Numbered from the stretch's first letter, positions 1 to 15,248 are shown. The stretch is 64,000 bases of DNA from Gadus chalcogrammus (GCF_026213295.1 NC_079425.1:15394623-15458622); one strand, 5' to 3'. Notes: generated by a model not told the origin, from the sequence alone. Made by a program: numbers and translations.

Positions 1-767
1 AAATATTCATAATGAATCTACTGATCTGTATTTCCATAGTTGACCAAAACACTTGTGATTCTTGTTGTGATTCCCCTGTAACGGTACATGAAGAACCGAA
101 TCGGTGCCGACGTCGCGGTTCGGTGCATGAATTTACACAGAGAATAGACGGTATACAATTAAATAAAAGTGGCTGTAAATTAAGAAATGTAATGCGGAAC
201 TAATGTTAGATACACAAGTTATTCAGGGACAACTAAACTGCAGCTCTGATTGGTGCCTAGGTAGCCGAGCGTGTTATGGCGCATAACACGTCTGTTTCTC
301 TGACGTCTCTGGTATTACCATAACGAGACTCGTAGTAGGGGTTATCTCAGCCATGGTTGAGAAGGAATTGGGGGGAAAGGAACGTTGGCTTTGATTCCCT
401 GAGGTACATGAACCTTTGACATGGAGGAGAAAGGGATGTTTCCCGCGATTTGCTCCCCCGGCCGGAAACCGCTGCCCGCTCCCGCTGCCCTCTGTCTGAG
501 CTTGTTACAAGTTACGGATGGAGTCTGGAGATGATGGGGGGGTACTTATTGTATACTGTTTATATCTTGGATTACACAGTTCAGGCTCTTGCAGATAGCT
601 CAGGTGAGAGACTGTATGACACTAGGTGGTACAACCTGAGGACATGCAAATAAGAAATAATTGCTTCTGCAATTTTTGTTTTTTCTTTTGCCTTCATTGT
701 ACCGTACTCGTCACCGAACCGTGATGTATGAACCGAACCGGGACTTCAGTGTACCGTTCGTCCCCTA
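1..767. mobile_element. hAT-like element, truncated by the window edge
   Basis: The stretch holds repeated CGAACCG/CGGTTCGG words near 95-125 and 710-745 and ends in GTACCGTTCGTCCCCTA at 751-767. This matches the right terminus of fish hAT-type non-autonomous elements (terminal CCTA, subterminal GAACCG repeats). The left end lies outside the window, so no target-site duplication can be tested. No transposase remnant was recognised. The two short ORFs inside have no recognisable domain. Confidence 0.4.
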
Positions 768-818
768 ATGTGTACATTAGCCAGTTCTACATATAGTTCT
801 CTTTATCACTGTTCCAGT

Positions 819-1322
819 TAGGGCTGGGCGATATGACGATATCATACCGTGGACGAATATGAAAGTGTCTACCGGGGAGAGATTTGGCCATATCGTTATA
901 CCGATGAGAGAAACGAAAAAAAAAAAAAAAAAAAAAAAAAATGGCGGTGGATGGAACTGCAGTTAACTGCAGTTGCGCCACAACGGGGCCCTGCAGCAGA
1001 GTGCTTAGCTGTAAGACATTTAACTATTCCCAGAAGAAGAAACTTCACCAGCCCAATCTTGTAAACATCAATGTTTACAAGATGTTTGCACTATATGACA
1101 CTGCAGTTAATGACAGATTGTTCACTATACTTACTCCTTTGTAAGCATGGAAATTCACGTTCAAAATAAAAAGAAAAAACTGATCAAATGTGAAGTATGG
1201 TTATTTTAAGGCATTGATTATTTTAATTTACTTCAAAAATACCATATCGTGAATATATTCCATATCGTGATATAAAATTACTCATATCGTGATATAAGAT
1301 TTTGTCCATATCGCCCAGCCTA
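819..1322. mobile_element. hAT-type MITE, 504 bp, with near-perfect 8-bp TSD
   Basis: The left end reads TAGGGCTGGGCGATATG and the right end is its near reverse complement, CATATCGCCCAGCCTA. The flanks are GTTCCAGT (811-818) and TTTCCAGT (1323-1330), 7 of 8 identical, as expected for a hAT target duplication. Subterminal ATATCGTGATAT words recur at 1240-1310. A 26-base poly-A run lies at 916-941. There is no transposase coding. It was presumably mobilised in trans by an autonomous hAT element. Confidence 0.85.
916..941 (+). repeat. poly-A run inside the hAT MITE
   Basis: An uninterrupted A homopolymer of about 26 bases. It creates the artificial poly-Lys and poly-Phe reading frames seen here on the two strands. 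Confidence 0.9.
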
Positions 1323-1338
1323 TTTCCAGTCTATCATC

Positions 1339-1700
1339 AGAATCACTCTCTCTCGTACTTGTTAAAGGAGTACACTAACACAGTTTCGCTGTCTCCCTCT
1401 GAAGCTCGCTCTTTTCCTGGCTTTTTTCCTGGCTTTCTCTGACTGTAGCTCTCTGTACATCTCCCCCTCTCTGCAGCTCCCCTTCTCTGTCTCTTTAGCT
1501 CTCCATCTATCTTGCTTGTCCGCTCTTCCGCCCTCCTTCTGTCTCTTGCTTGCTCTTTCTAAGCCTGTTGGCTCTCTCACTAGGCATCTCTGCTCTCGCG
1601 CTCGCTCCAACACTCACTGCCTCTTTCTGTTTCTTTCTCTCGCAGCCTCTCTCTCATACTCCCGGTCACATTCTGTTTCTCTTCCTGTATTTCGCTCCCT
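1339..1700. repeat. CT-rich low-complexity tract
   Basis: Dense CTCT/CTTT/TCTC polypyrimidine sequence with no fixed unit. The ORFs on both strands (Ser/Leu-rich on plus, Arg/Glu-rich on minus) are by-products of this composition and not genes. Confidence 0.75.
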
Positions 1701-4141
1701 GTAATGTGTTCTAGAGATCAAAGAGGAGGCTTGGAGGAGTAGCTCTAAACCCCACTAATCCTGTCTCACAAACGCCAGCCTGTTCTTGGGGAGGATTCAG
1801 GCCTCTATCCCAGGTGACCACCGCTCCAAGTTGGCTTGTGGTTAGATAACGCACAATGCACATGGAGCTCCTAGCCCAATCAATAGCCTAGCCTAACCAT
1901 GTCTATGTTAAGATGCAGCGTTGTCCGTACAGTCAATGATCATGACTTCTCAGTGTCAGGGAAGGGCATTGACCTTTGCCCATTTATGGATTGTGTTGTG
2001 TTATCCCTTGGTGCAGACCCCCACAACTCATATTTGAAAGGGGGACAACACACACATGAAGGTAATCCTGGTGTGGGCAGCTGTGTTGTTGATGGGTATT
2101 TGAGAATTTGTGCAGCGCTTTGAGACTGTGATGGCGTGTCAGCAGTTTTGCTATCGCTTCTGGGGGGCATTGGAGAGCAAAGCAGCATGTTGCCTTGTCG
2201 CTCACTCCACGCGTGCTGACTGTTAAACATTTTGCAGCAGCTTGTCTGCCTCACACATCAACACACATGTATACACGGATCATTGTTCTAGTGGAAGAGA
2301 TTTAAAGTATTTAAAACAGTCATCATTGCTACTGAAAGCTATTTACAGAGTTTTGTTAATAAATGAATACAGGTCGTTGGTCTCCGGTGACTAAAGAGCC
2401 GTAAGCCTGTATCTTTGGTCTGGTCAGCCTTGTTGTTGTGTTTCTGAGGAAGTACTTGATAGTTGTGCGAAGGGTGCCAGGCTTTTCTGTCTACCTCAGC
2501 ATATGTGCTGCAGCAATGCAGAATGGGTTGGTTGTCAACCAATCCGCACATAACAAAGGAGGTTCTGGTTTCCCGTTTCCTCGACTGTCTGGGTCTCCCA
2601 TTAAACATCAACGGCAAGAAGAAGCATATTTCTGCTCTCTCCGTATCTCTAAAGGGCTAAAAGTTGACAGGTAGCGTTGTCCTGCACAATTGCCCTAAGG
2701 TCTGAAAGTTGTCAGGTAGCATTCTCCTGCCCAGCTGCCCTACCCTGCTCTTTAAGACTGTTGGCTCAAGGCTTCGCAAGCTGCTTCACAACAACGCTAA
2801 TGCATACTGAATAACACTTTATTCATGATGGTCCAAATTGCAAGTTAGTTGATCCCTATTATTTCACTAGTATAATTCTTCACATCATTGTGGTTGACTT
2901 GTTGCTGATTGTGAGGAATACTGCATCAACGACCATAAGTTTTTGTTAATGTAACCATTCTTTGTTCTCTTACTGACTAGATGCAACGGTGAGCTGATGC
3001 TACATTTATATACTGACTCTGTGCAACGTGTACTTAGAGTTGATTAACTATCATTTGCCTTCTGCACAAAAAACTTTAGTGACCGAACCACCTTTTTTAA
3101 CAAAACAAATTTGTGTCGACTCTCAACCATCACACATATTCTCTTTTTGCTTTTTTAGGAACTTGTTTACAATGATTGTTCAAGTGTGGCATTCATAATC
3201 AAATGCCCATTAACAGACAAACAGCCGTAATCATTAACGGAAATATTATGCTTAACTTCCGGGCATCATAACAGCATAAATAAATTCAAACACAATTTTA
3301 ATAAACATTTGAAATAGGGCAAAGCAGAGAAGCCAGTTGCGAAGACGAGAATTAAGGAAAAATTAAGGCTGCAGGCAGGAAAATGGCCGACTCGCAAAAA
3401 AAAACCTCACTCTGTCCCTCAAGGCCAACTGCACATCCAATGGGAGGAACACGTGACGCAAGTTATTATGCTTTGCCTTCTATATTGCGGGGGGATATTG
3501 TCCTTGCTGTCAAGAAGCCCAATCAAACATACAATTATATTTCAAGCTCTGTCCTGCATTAGTGGAGGGATTTTGTGGCCCATTCTAAACCCTGACACTG
3601 CTTTTTGGCACCATGACGTGGTACCAACCTGGTAGGGGGCTGTCTCGCTCCTATTCCCGTCTCAGCTCTGCATCCCACTCGGATTAAGCCAATCCCACAA
3701 TCCTGTGCACAATCCCCCCCCCGACCTCCAAACAGGGACAAACACGCCACTGTTCCTACCTACTTAGCAGCCACTGGAGGTCTGTCTTTAATCCAGCATG
3801 CCCACCTGCCAGACTTCATCTCCCTGGCCTCTACACTCAGATGGTGCTGGGTCTGAGGGTCAAGTTCATATCATACAGCCTTTGGTCACCTAGACCTGGT
3901 AGAGCTTCAACCAGCTTCACATACCCAACAGGTCATAGGTCCTATTGAAACTAAAACTACAGCGCATGCTCATAGTAAAGACTCTCTGTTCAGTTGATGA
4001 CAGGGAACTTGTCTGTTCCGATCAGACAAGTTTTGATGCAACTACGATCTATAGTTTAACTATGATGTAAATATATACTTGTATGGCAATGGTAACGATG
4101 TCAGGACTCAAATTGAAAATAAAAGGAGCGAAACCATATAT
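1701..4141. other. Unassigned AT-rich DNA
   Basis: No exon, RNA gene or complete transposon was recognised. The only local structure noted is an imperfect direct repeat of roughly 48 bp at about 2656-2755, sharing words such as AAAGTTG, CAGGTAGC and TCCTGC. ORFs in this stretch are short and without domains. Confidence 0.5.
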
Positions 4142-5287
4142 TGAACTGGGCGGTATATCGATAATTGAAATATATTGATATTTTTTCAGGCAAGGTATGA
4201 AACGTGACGCTATCGTCAACATCAATATAGTTAATTTGCGTTGAAAGTACAGCGCATTTGCCCCAAATCAGCTGTTTTGAGCCGCGCCTGCCGCCTGCTA
4301 TTTCCTCACTCTGCTTATCTCTCTCCGTCCCTCTCTGCCTCCGGCTCACAGTGTTGCCAGATTGTGTAAAATGTCCCGCCCAATCTGGCAACACTGACTG
4401 CAGGGTGCTGGTGCCAGGGTTGCCAGATTAACCCATACTTTGCGCCCCATCTGGAAATGCTTCTCACAAACAATGCCCCGGCCCCCGCTCTTCTACTCCC
4501 GCCACTTTTTAAAATCCCCCTCAGCGTGAAAGATGGAGTCCGTCAAACGCATATAACTTTAAAATGTTTGCTACCCTGGCCTACACTAGTGCTGCACGAT
4601 TTGGTGAAAAAGTCATATTGCGATTATTGTGGACAATATTGCGATTGCGATATAATAAACAAATGGTGTCATGAGTCTACTTGCTTGGTTATCAAGGAAA
4701 ATGCACACAGATTACTGCTAATTTTAAAATGTTTATTTTTCAACTCACATACAAACTTAAACTAGCATAAAAAATACAAATCTAAAAAACGTGTACAGTA
4801 CTGTTTTCAAAATAACAATATTTTACAAAATTTAATAAATAATAATAAAAAAATAATTTTTCAGGCATTCAGGCAAAGGCATTTCTGCAATGCAAACTTG
4901 TTCGTTTTTTTAGTTTTTTTTCAATATTACAACTACGAATTAAATTGGGGCTCATGTTAAATAAAATTAATAGAATAAATAAATACATTATTATTATTTT
5001 TTTTATCCTAGCCTGTTGCGGTTATACAATCGCAAAGGCTCGATAAGTCGTGCAGCACTAGCCTACACCCACATTTAGGAATGAGTTTGCTTCAGCAACC
5101 CAGGTTAACGAGCACAGAGACGCAGGCAGGCTGGAAATGAAAGCACAGCGGGGTACCGATGTAGAATGACGAGTTGGAGCACGGCAACGGAAACTATGCT
5201 ATTGTGTCAACAAATATCTATATTTCTTATACCAACATTCTGCTTGAGAATATCGATATGACTTTTGGGCCATATCGCCCAGCACTA
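4142..5287. mobile_element. hAT-like element interrupted by a second hAT MITE
   Basis: The left end reads TGAACTGGGCGGTATATCG. The right end CCATATCGCCCAGCACTA is its approximate reverse complement. The flanks are CCATATAT (4134-4141) and CCAAATAT (5288-5295), 7 of 8 identical. A separate 474-bp element with its own TSD is inserted at 4587-5060, so this is a nested pair and the outer element was about 670 bp before the insertion. The termini resemble those of the elements at 819-1322 and 6551-7146. No transposase coding was recognised. Confidence 0.65.
4587..5060. mobile_element. Nested hAT MITE, 474 bp, perfect 8-bp TSD
   Basis: The termini are TAGTGCTGCACGA at 4587 and TCGTGCAGCACTA ending at 5060, perfect inverted repeats over 13 bp. 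They are flanked on both sides by GCCTACAC (4579-4586 and 5061-5068). The interior is AT-rich with ATTGCGAT words and no coding. The exact TSD makes this one of the best supported elements in the window. It is younger than the element it interrupts. Confidence 0.95.
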
Positions 5288-6402
5288 CCAAATATTAGCA
5301 TTACTGGTTAGTAGGGCGTACACCTTCTTGTTTATTGGTCGATTGGTTGGCATGCTGTTGTGTTGTTTTTTGTTTTGTTTTTTTATTTTGATCATGATTT
5401 AGCTGCTATTGTGAAGCGTCTGCATTTGGAAAAGCCCTATATCAATTTCATGTATTATTGTTGTCCAACGTAATTCTCATTGGTTGGACAATCGCTGGTG
5501 TTGCATAAGGAGAAAAGCACAGCTTAATCGTTTATGTTTGTTTGGACATTGACTTTGAATACAAAATAATGTTCACATTAATTTACATTTTGTGTTTTTT
5601 TAAATAATCGTTTGTTTTAATATACCATATTACTTGAACTCACTCAACCTATTAGTATTTACTGACATTTACTCGGCTCCAAACTAATGGTGTTTTCCAG
5701 ATGCCTTGTACACCATCCTTACGAGTTGCAAGTGAGGAAATCTCCCAGCTTTCTGTGGCATTTCACAGAGGCACGCCCTCTTTCTGTCAGCCCCACTTGG
5801 AATTATTAGAGTATACAGAGTTCAGTGAGGAGACTCGACAACAAAAATGGCTGTGCCCATGAATATATTTACTTTCTTTGTATTTGTACCACGTTGGTCA
5901 TTTTAATGTCGATTTTAAATGCTCTAACACCCTTGATTACATGCGTGCAAAATGCGGTGCGTGCAATGCAATGTAAAGTTGTGTTGCTTGTTTTCGAGCT
6001 GGTTTGCTAAAGAGGCTAATGTAGCTAACATAGCCAATGACACAATCACAAAGAAGAACGGGAATGCTATAAGTGCTATGAGACAGAAAATGACGTCACA
6101 AGTGCCACTCGTGAGGCTGATTTACGAGGCATCTGGAACAAACCATGTCAACAAAGGTGTCGGTGTGGTAGTGTTTGGTTGAAAAGGGTTAGGGACAAAA
6201 ATATAAAATGTTGACTTTGGTTACAGAAGTTTAAATATCACGATTCAACAAACAACATGGTACATCTTAAAAAAGTCAGGTTGTGTGCTCTAGGATAGTT
6301 GATCGACTATCTTGTTTAATGCTTGATGGGCTTCGAGTGTGAACATATCAGAATTGGAACCATGGCACCCATCGCATTCGTGTGTTCTCTTTATACTGCA
6401 TG
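5288..6402. other. Unassigned AT-rich DNA
   Basis: No gene, RNA or complete mobile element was recognised. Small ORFs at 5825-6010 and 5952-6182 overlap in different frames and show no domain or splice context. Confidence 0.45.
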
Positions 6403-6500
6403 ATGCTGCCAGCTGCGGCACTTTGTGGCTTGTGTGGTGTGCGATCCCCTTTAAGTTGAAGCCCTGCCTTAACCGAAATCCACTGAGTTCCTCCACACAA
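6403..6500 (-). repeat. Old repeat family, copy A (related to 22065-22190)
   Basis: On the minus strand this reads from CVEELSGF through LRQGFNLKG to HHTSHKVPQLAA. The segment at 22065-22190 reads CVEEVGGF, LLQQSFNVKQ and YTSHGAPRQAA in the same order and orientation. The nucleotide sequences also align by eye, with about 30 extra bases in the second copy. I do not recognise the protein. It is either an ancient repeat or two decayed copies of a coding sequence. Confidence 0.4.
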
Positions 6501-6550
6501 TATTTATATTTAGGTTACCAGGTAGAATGCATTCTGTCTTTGGTTGACTT

Positions 6551-7146
6551 TAGGGCTGTGCGATATGGACAAAATCTTCTCACGATATTGGTCATTTCAT
6601 GTCGATAACGATATATATCACGGTATAGTGCATTTTTGGTCAATTGTATGAAAAAGAATTCTAGCCAGAATAACCACATACTCTATAATACTTTTTAAAA
6701 ATCCTATCAACTAATTTCTTGGAAGGAGGGGGCATGTTTGGACCCATGGCAACTTTTACATGCACCGTAGCGTTATACTGAGAAGCCCAACACTCACTCG
6801 GCCGCGATCATCAAAATAAACGGCTTTCCAGAACGAGCTTCAAATATCCGCATACTTGACTCAACCCGTTTAGCTAGTGGTTAGCTAGTGGCACTAGCTT
6901 TTTTTCTTTTGAAAGATTGCATTATTTGACTCTTGTACTGCCTCAGAAAGTTGCGGGACATTCGTTCTGTTTCAGACCGAATCCCTCCAAATGTGTAGTG
7001 TAGTAAAAATAAAGCAGGGTCAGAATGATGTAAAATACTGCCATTACGGATAAGTAATAGAACGAAAGGTACGATACAGGGAAATGTGTATTGATAGACA
7101 TTTTTTCTCACATCCCCGATATATATTGTCAAACCGCCCAGCCCTA
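6551..7146. mobile_element. hAT-type MITE, 596 bp, degenerate TSD
   Basis: The left end TAGGGCTGTGCGATATGG and the right end CCGCCCAGCCCTA form short imperfect inverted repeats. The flanks GTTGACTT (6543-6550) and ATTGACTA (7147-7154) match at 6 of 8 positions with an identical TTGACT core. The termini are of the same general type as 819-1322. The small minus-strand ORF inside has no recognisable domain. Confidence 0.7.
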
Positions 7147-9992
7147 ATTGACTACAGCCCTACTGGTTAGAAGGCTTTACTTTTTCTGCAGCATTTGGAT
7201 ACGACATCCTTGACGGATGATCATGTGTTACGGCCAGACCAGTATCTAACTGCTGTTCTGCCAACTTATGCTCCCTTGTCAGTTTTGCTACCAAGTGATT
7301 CTGCGGAAGCGCATGACGAGACTATTGCTCCCCGGTGTAGTAGTGGTGAAAATACACATAATGAACCCCTGAAATCTCCAATGACTAAGTTATAATACAG
7401 TATCAAAATATATTTTTGGAGTGAGTAAAATAACGTTGTTCTGTCTTGGGAGCATCATTTGATAAGGGCAATTGGTCTACAGATAAAATACGCTACCAAA
7501 CGCATACGGTAGTACTTTTTGATTGGCTAGTTGTATACATTGTTCTGCCAATGTATGCTCCCTTGTCAGAGTCTATCAAATCATGTTACCCTCACAAATG
7601 GTGCTGCCTCATGTGTTTGGTAGTGTCGTCATGCTCATGTGCAGAACCACTATGTAGCAACATCTGATAAATTGGCAAAACACCAGGTACGTTTTGCAGC
7701 ACATTTATATTCCTGAAGGGCCAAGATCTGCGACCATCCCATGCCTCTTCTAGTATAACATCTGTGAAATGTATTTCAATGGATATGTTATTAATGTCGA
7801 TGTGTGGTTGTGTCTTGTTTTCCAGGATTCCCTGGACTACTAAAGCAGCAGCAGTCGTTTACTTTCACTGGATTTTAGTCCGACTCATTCTCCCTCAGCC
7901 ATGGAATCGGTATGTCCCTCTGCTGTATACAGCAACTTCTATCTCTTCCCTCTCGCACGTGCAGAGCAGCGGCTGTGTTCAACCCTCAATGCTGGAATGT
8001 TTAGAGCAGGAGCATGCCTGTCCTCGCCCTGGCTGGGTTTGTCAGGGGCTTTGTGTGTGGGACTGTTTATGCACACACACTTTTGATCTTTCTGTCTACT
8101 ATTGTAAGTTCAAAAAGTAGTTGTAATTCGCATTTAGGGCTGGCACTACCACGTGCCAGCAGGGAGTCTATTAATTAGGTTTGAACAGACTTTTCAGCGG
8201 TCACTCCAATGAACTGGGCACAGGCAGTTTTCAGCTGTAAGTCAGCTTTACAATCAACCCGTTCTTTTTCATCAGGATGATCTGGGACTTAAATTTAGAA
8301 AACAGCAGCTCTTCTTAAGCTATATAACAAGCAGTGTTAATTTGATCATCATTTCCGAATCCTCAATGCTTATGTTTGCCGTTGTCTGGCACTGAAGCGC
8401 TGCGGGAGGGGGGCCCGCTCTGCCGGCTACACACCTCGAGGCACAGGGTGCGTTTGTTGGATACTTTGTGTTGTGTTTTTATTTATTTTTAACTAATTAA
8501 AGGTTGTAACAGCGATGTTGAGTGACGTCACTTATGGTATTTGAAGCGAGATCCCAAACAAACAACTAGCTTGGCCCTCCCTTCCATATTTTATGCATTC
8601 ATGAACGCTGCGCGAAACCCCACAAAACCCACCCCTTGTCGGTGATTGGTCTTGGAATATTATTTATTTTGGTTTTGAGTGTTTGGTAGCACCATTTGTT
8701 TTTGTATACGAACTCGGAGCATAGGCTGCATACAGAGATGTGTTTTTTTGACGGCCTGCTTATGGGGTGGCAGCTAGGCGGATCGTGAGAAAAGATCAGA
8801 CAAATGTGATCAATTATGTTTCGGCCTAGAATCGCTGATCCAACCTTTAACATTTAACTATTTAACGTTCTGTCCACAAGAGGGCATTCTAACTATAATT
8901 TTTTTTCTTGCAAAGTAAATTATAGGCAGAAATGGAGATTATATTAACGCTACCTCTCGACTCGTTAATATAATTAGCCGCTTGTACGTGGTGATGGAGA
9001 GCACTGACTCATCACTTCGTTGAGTATATTGTAGGTAACAGCCTATTTATGTATCTCAGCAGACAATGCTCTTACTGCATCCATAGTCGTAAACAACAAT
9101 CACAGACCTCATCTTAAACGGAAATTTAAAATGAACTTAAACACACGGTTTCCCCCTCGCGGTATTCCACCAAAATAATAATTGTGTTTAAAATTAACAT
9201 TTATTGATATTGTCAACATTTTTATTGGGGTTTACCGTTACACCCCTAAACACAACAGTTTAATTTAGTATACCAACTTTTGACAAAAGAATGATTGCCA
9301 ACTTCAGTTTAGAGTAATGTAATTTTATTTTCAAATGTTAGTAGGACCAGAAGAGAACGGCAGGATTCCCTTACGTTAGCATCATTTGAATAGTATACAT
9401 TTTTTACATTTTGATTCCCCGAAATTCGTTCCAACAGCCATAATACACAGCCATGTATTATGTTTCCAGCTTTTCATTGCATTAACTAGGAACTAGGATG
9501 ACTTGCGCTGCACCGACTTGTCTGCACTCTTGAGCCGAGGTAAAAGGCTCCCCCTTTCTTGTAAGGCCAACTCCTGACACAGCAGGGCTAATGGTTGACT
9601 CCAGGAGCACTGTGCTTGTCCAACTAGATTATGACATCTTCTTAGGAGACAGGCATGGCTTTCACCTTTTTCCTAGTGTCGGCCAGACTAAAATGCAGAT
9701 GACAATGTATCTGCCGAAGGCTAATATTGCTATTATTTAGCATTTGAATGCTGAATTGAGATTGAAATACCTACCTCAAGAACTAATATTTGTGACCTTT
9801 AATTATTTTTTATGACAGTCACCACACTGCTCACAAGTTGTGAATCTCTGGTGTTATTATAGCACCAATAGCACAATGGCTAATAATATAAAAATGGGAG
9901 CCGATAAATCAACCCGAGATTATTGTGATATTTTCATGGGAGCCGATGCCGCGACTGTCGTTTCGGAATCTTCACTGGCCTGAGACTGGCAC
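7147..9992. other. Unassigned DNA
   Basis: No gene was recognised. A possible hAT left end (TAGGGCTGGCACTACC) starts at 8135, but no matching right end or TSD was found. A short hairpin CTGGCAC/GTGCCAG sits there. The phrase ATGGGAGCCGAT occurs twice, near 9894 and 9935. The 118-aa ORF at 7764-8120 has no domain and looks fortuitous. Confidence 0.45.
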
Positions 9993-10584
9993 TGTCATGC
10001 CAAATTTGTACCGGCTGCCAAATTTGTACCGGGCGCGTCATCCATACGTAATCCATTCCAAACCTGCATGGCAGCAGATGATCGCGTCGTCCGTTGCCGG
10101 GCAGGTTTCAAAAAACATTCGCGCTCATGTTGCCAAAGACTAAATAACATAATACAGTTAACGGATCGCTAGATAATGTAATGTTTTGTTGGGTTCCTTA
10201 ATAAAAACACAATGTATCTTGGAACAGACATCAACATGCAGCGCGCCAATCCAACTGCGCATGCTCCGTGTGACGGTCTAATAACTGATGTTGATATCAT
10301 TACAGATAACACTTGTTTTTACTTTATATTTGTATTGTATTTAATTGTTTAATCAAATTTAGCAAGTAAACTTAGTGTTTAAAGCAGGTCAAGGACAAAA
10401 TAGCACAATACAGATAACGGATCGCTAGATAGAAGGTTCGCGAATGTTCACGTCATTCGACGCGATCGTCCGTTGCCAGGCAACGGACGAAGCGATCATC
10501 TGTTGCCAGGCAGATTTGGAGTGGATTACGTATGGATGACGCGCCCGGTACAAATTTGGCAGCTGGTACAAATTTGGCATGACA
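9993..10584. mobile_element. Non-autonomous DNA transposon with 111-bp inverted repeats
   Basis: The first 111 bases (9993-10103) and the reverse complement of the last 111 (10474-10584) agree at about 104 positions. The outermost bases are TGTCATGCC and GGCATGACA. Each arm carries the word GCCAAATTTGTACC twice near its tip. The flanks share only GCAC (9989-9992 and 10585-10588), a possible 4-bp target duplication. The interior repeats ACGGATCGCTAGATA near 10161 and 10417. There is no transposase coding. Superfamily is unassigned. Confidence 0.85.
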
Positions 10585-10933
10585 GCACCACCCTAACCCC
10601 TCCATCCCCCTACCCCCGGCCAAAGTAGTGTCTGCTTGTTTGTGTGCAAGGGCGATCTGCTTACCGTCAGTAGGAAGCAGGAAAACTGATCACAAAGCCT
10701 CATAGACCTCCGGCATTAGTAGGCCCCGCCCTCTCCACACCTTCCCAACCAGCCCTCCCCGACTAATGTGATGCCAGTCACATGTATTACTGGAAGCAAC
10801 CAAGTAAATCACCATCATATTTTAAGCGTTCTAACTCCTCCACTTCACCCCTTGGTTACCAGACACAGACTGAGGTGGCCTACAAGCTAGCACTCTCCCT
10901 GATTCTCTCTTCTTGCGTGTGTGGGGTTATTAA

Positions 10934-13315
<2,382 letters not shown>

Positions 13316-14195
13316 GATGCACCGATTCCACCTTTTCTTAGCCCAAGTACAAATACTTGGCAGTACCAAAGTAAAAAATTACTAAAGTAATAAAGTACTC
13401 AGTACCTGAGTACCATAGATAGTATATAAAATGGCTGTAGCATCCGGGCAGTTATTCCAACTGCATCTAATTCTCTTGGTTTATGCGCGTCGCCATCTTA
13501 GTTTGACTCGTCATAGTTTGACTCCGCCTCATTTCCTTTAACCAAAAAAGGGCATTGATCTTCGCCCCCCCATGGGGGGCGGGAGATACGCCCATCTAGG
13601 TGACGTACACCGAATTAGCAACATCAGCTAGCTATCACTCTAGACTAGAGACTGCGCCCCTAATTATTCCTACATTTTAACCTCCAATACAATAAAAATT
13701 AGCCTCCTAAAAAAATCTGTGTTGTCATGGAGATATGAAGTAAACATTCTGACTAGATTGTTTTTTTGGACCAGGCTGTAAATAGGTTTAATAAGACTGT
13801 GAAAACGGCCTGTTTAACATGTGAGTCAACGAAGAATTGCTCCCTTTTGGTACCACCTCGTAGTGGTCACCCGGTGCTACTTCAATGTTTGTCACTTCCG
13901 CATTGGATGCTGGTATATCTCGCTGTGCTTAGGGCTTGCTGAGTATGCAGTATCGCTGTCAAATCTGTAACGTCTGTGATGAAAAGTAACGGTGCGCAGA
14001 ATTGAAAAAGGAACTATGTTTCGTCTTTACTTATTACATGAAAAAGTAGTTGCGTTACTGTGTTAACGTGTTACTTACTTTGTAACGTGTTGCACGCAAC
14101 ACTGTCTAGTGGTCTCACGGTAACGTCAAAATCCATACCGTAGTGCAAATTCACACCGGTATACTTTCTATACCGTTTATACCATACACCCCTAC
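13316..14195. mobile_element. Degraded composite of DNA-transposon fragments
   Basis: The stretch begins with GAGGGATGCACCGATTCC, a terminus typical of fish hAT-type elements. At 14050-14105 it has GTTACTTACTTTGTAACG then CAACACTG, the end of another common fish repeat. At about 14120-14195 it has ACCGGTATACTTTC then CATACACCCCTA, a third hAT-like right end. The three ends do not pair with each other and no TSD was found, so this looks like a pile-up of decayed insertions. Confidence 0.35.
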
Positions 14196-14520
14196 CCTAG
14201 AGTCTTAGTAATGAATTGATGGTGTTGAATTTCCATCGCCCAACGTGCTGTCATCCACAGTTCTATAAGAGCGCTCTTATTGTGTAGTGGTGTTCCGAAG
14301 GAGCTGGCTGATGCTGGTTAGTGGATTTTGAAGAGAATGAGGAGGGTGCAGGGTGCATGCACATGGTCTCTTTGCTCTCCAGTTTCCAGCCATAATGACC
14401 CAATAATGGCTGCTATTCTGATTTGTTTATCTCAGACCGGTGTCAGTTTTCAGGAAGTTTTGCCCTGAAGGGGAGTATCAAAGTGTATAAGCGAAAGAAA
14501 CGCCCAAGACGCGCTTGCAA

Positions 14521-14646
14521 GCACACGCAAGACACGCCCACCGACACGAGCACACGCACACACGAGCACAGACGCACACACGAGCACAGATGCACACACA
14601 AGCACAAGAGACACACATACTGTGTTTGTGTGTGTGTGTGTGTGTC
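14521..14646. repeat. Imperfect CA-rich tract followed by (GT)n
   Basis: Irregular ACACACGAGCACA units at 14521-14612 are followed by a short (GT)n run ending at about 14646. The two could pair as an imperfect stem. The overlapping ORFs on both strands (His/Thr-rich, Cys/Val-rich) are compositional. Confidence 0.7.
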
Positions 14647-15125
14647 TAATCTCGTCCAGCCGAACAAAGAAAGAAAGATGGATATATTCCCCCCCACCCC
14701 ACCAATCCCTTGCTACTTTGTGTGGGTGTCCTGTAGCCAGCCTTCCCCCCTTTCCCTAGCCATAAAGCAGTGACCTTGGTTTCAAGTAGCTGTGCTCTGC
14801 TAGTAAGCCAACACCTCTCAAGGGATGGGCTGACCTTGTTCTCTGACACTGTAAGTAACCCCTTCCTCTCTTCACACACGCATGCACACACAGATACTAC
14901 TAACTAATAATAATGTCAACATGCACACACAGATGTACGTAGACATGCATCTCTCTGCAAGTTAGATTTGGACTTTGATACTTGGATCCAAATTTAAGGG
15001 GCCTGATAGGTCAGGGATGGTACATGATCATTTCTTCCGCATCTTTATAGCCAAGCCTAATCTGTTCAAACAACGCACCCTCCCTTTTTATGTGCTCTGC
15101 CTTGTAATCCTGCTTTCATATAATT

Positions 15126-15248
<123 letters not shown>

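Noticed and set aside
8135..9250. Possible hAT element starting TAGGGCTGGCACTACC and ending ACACCCCTA near 9247
   Set aside because: The two ends are not inverted copies of each other, and the flanking octamers do not match.
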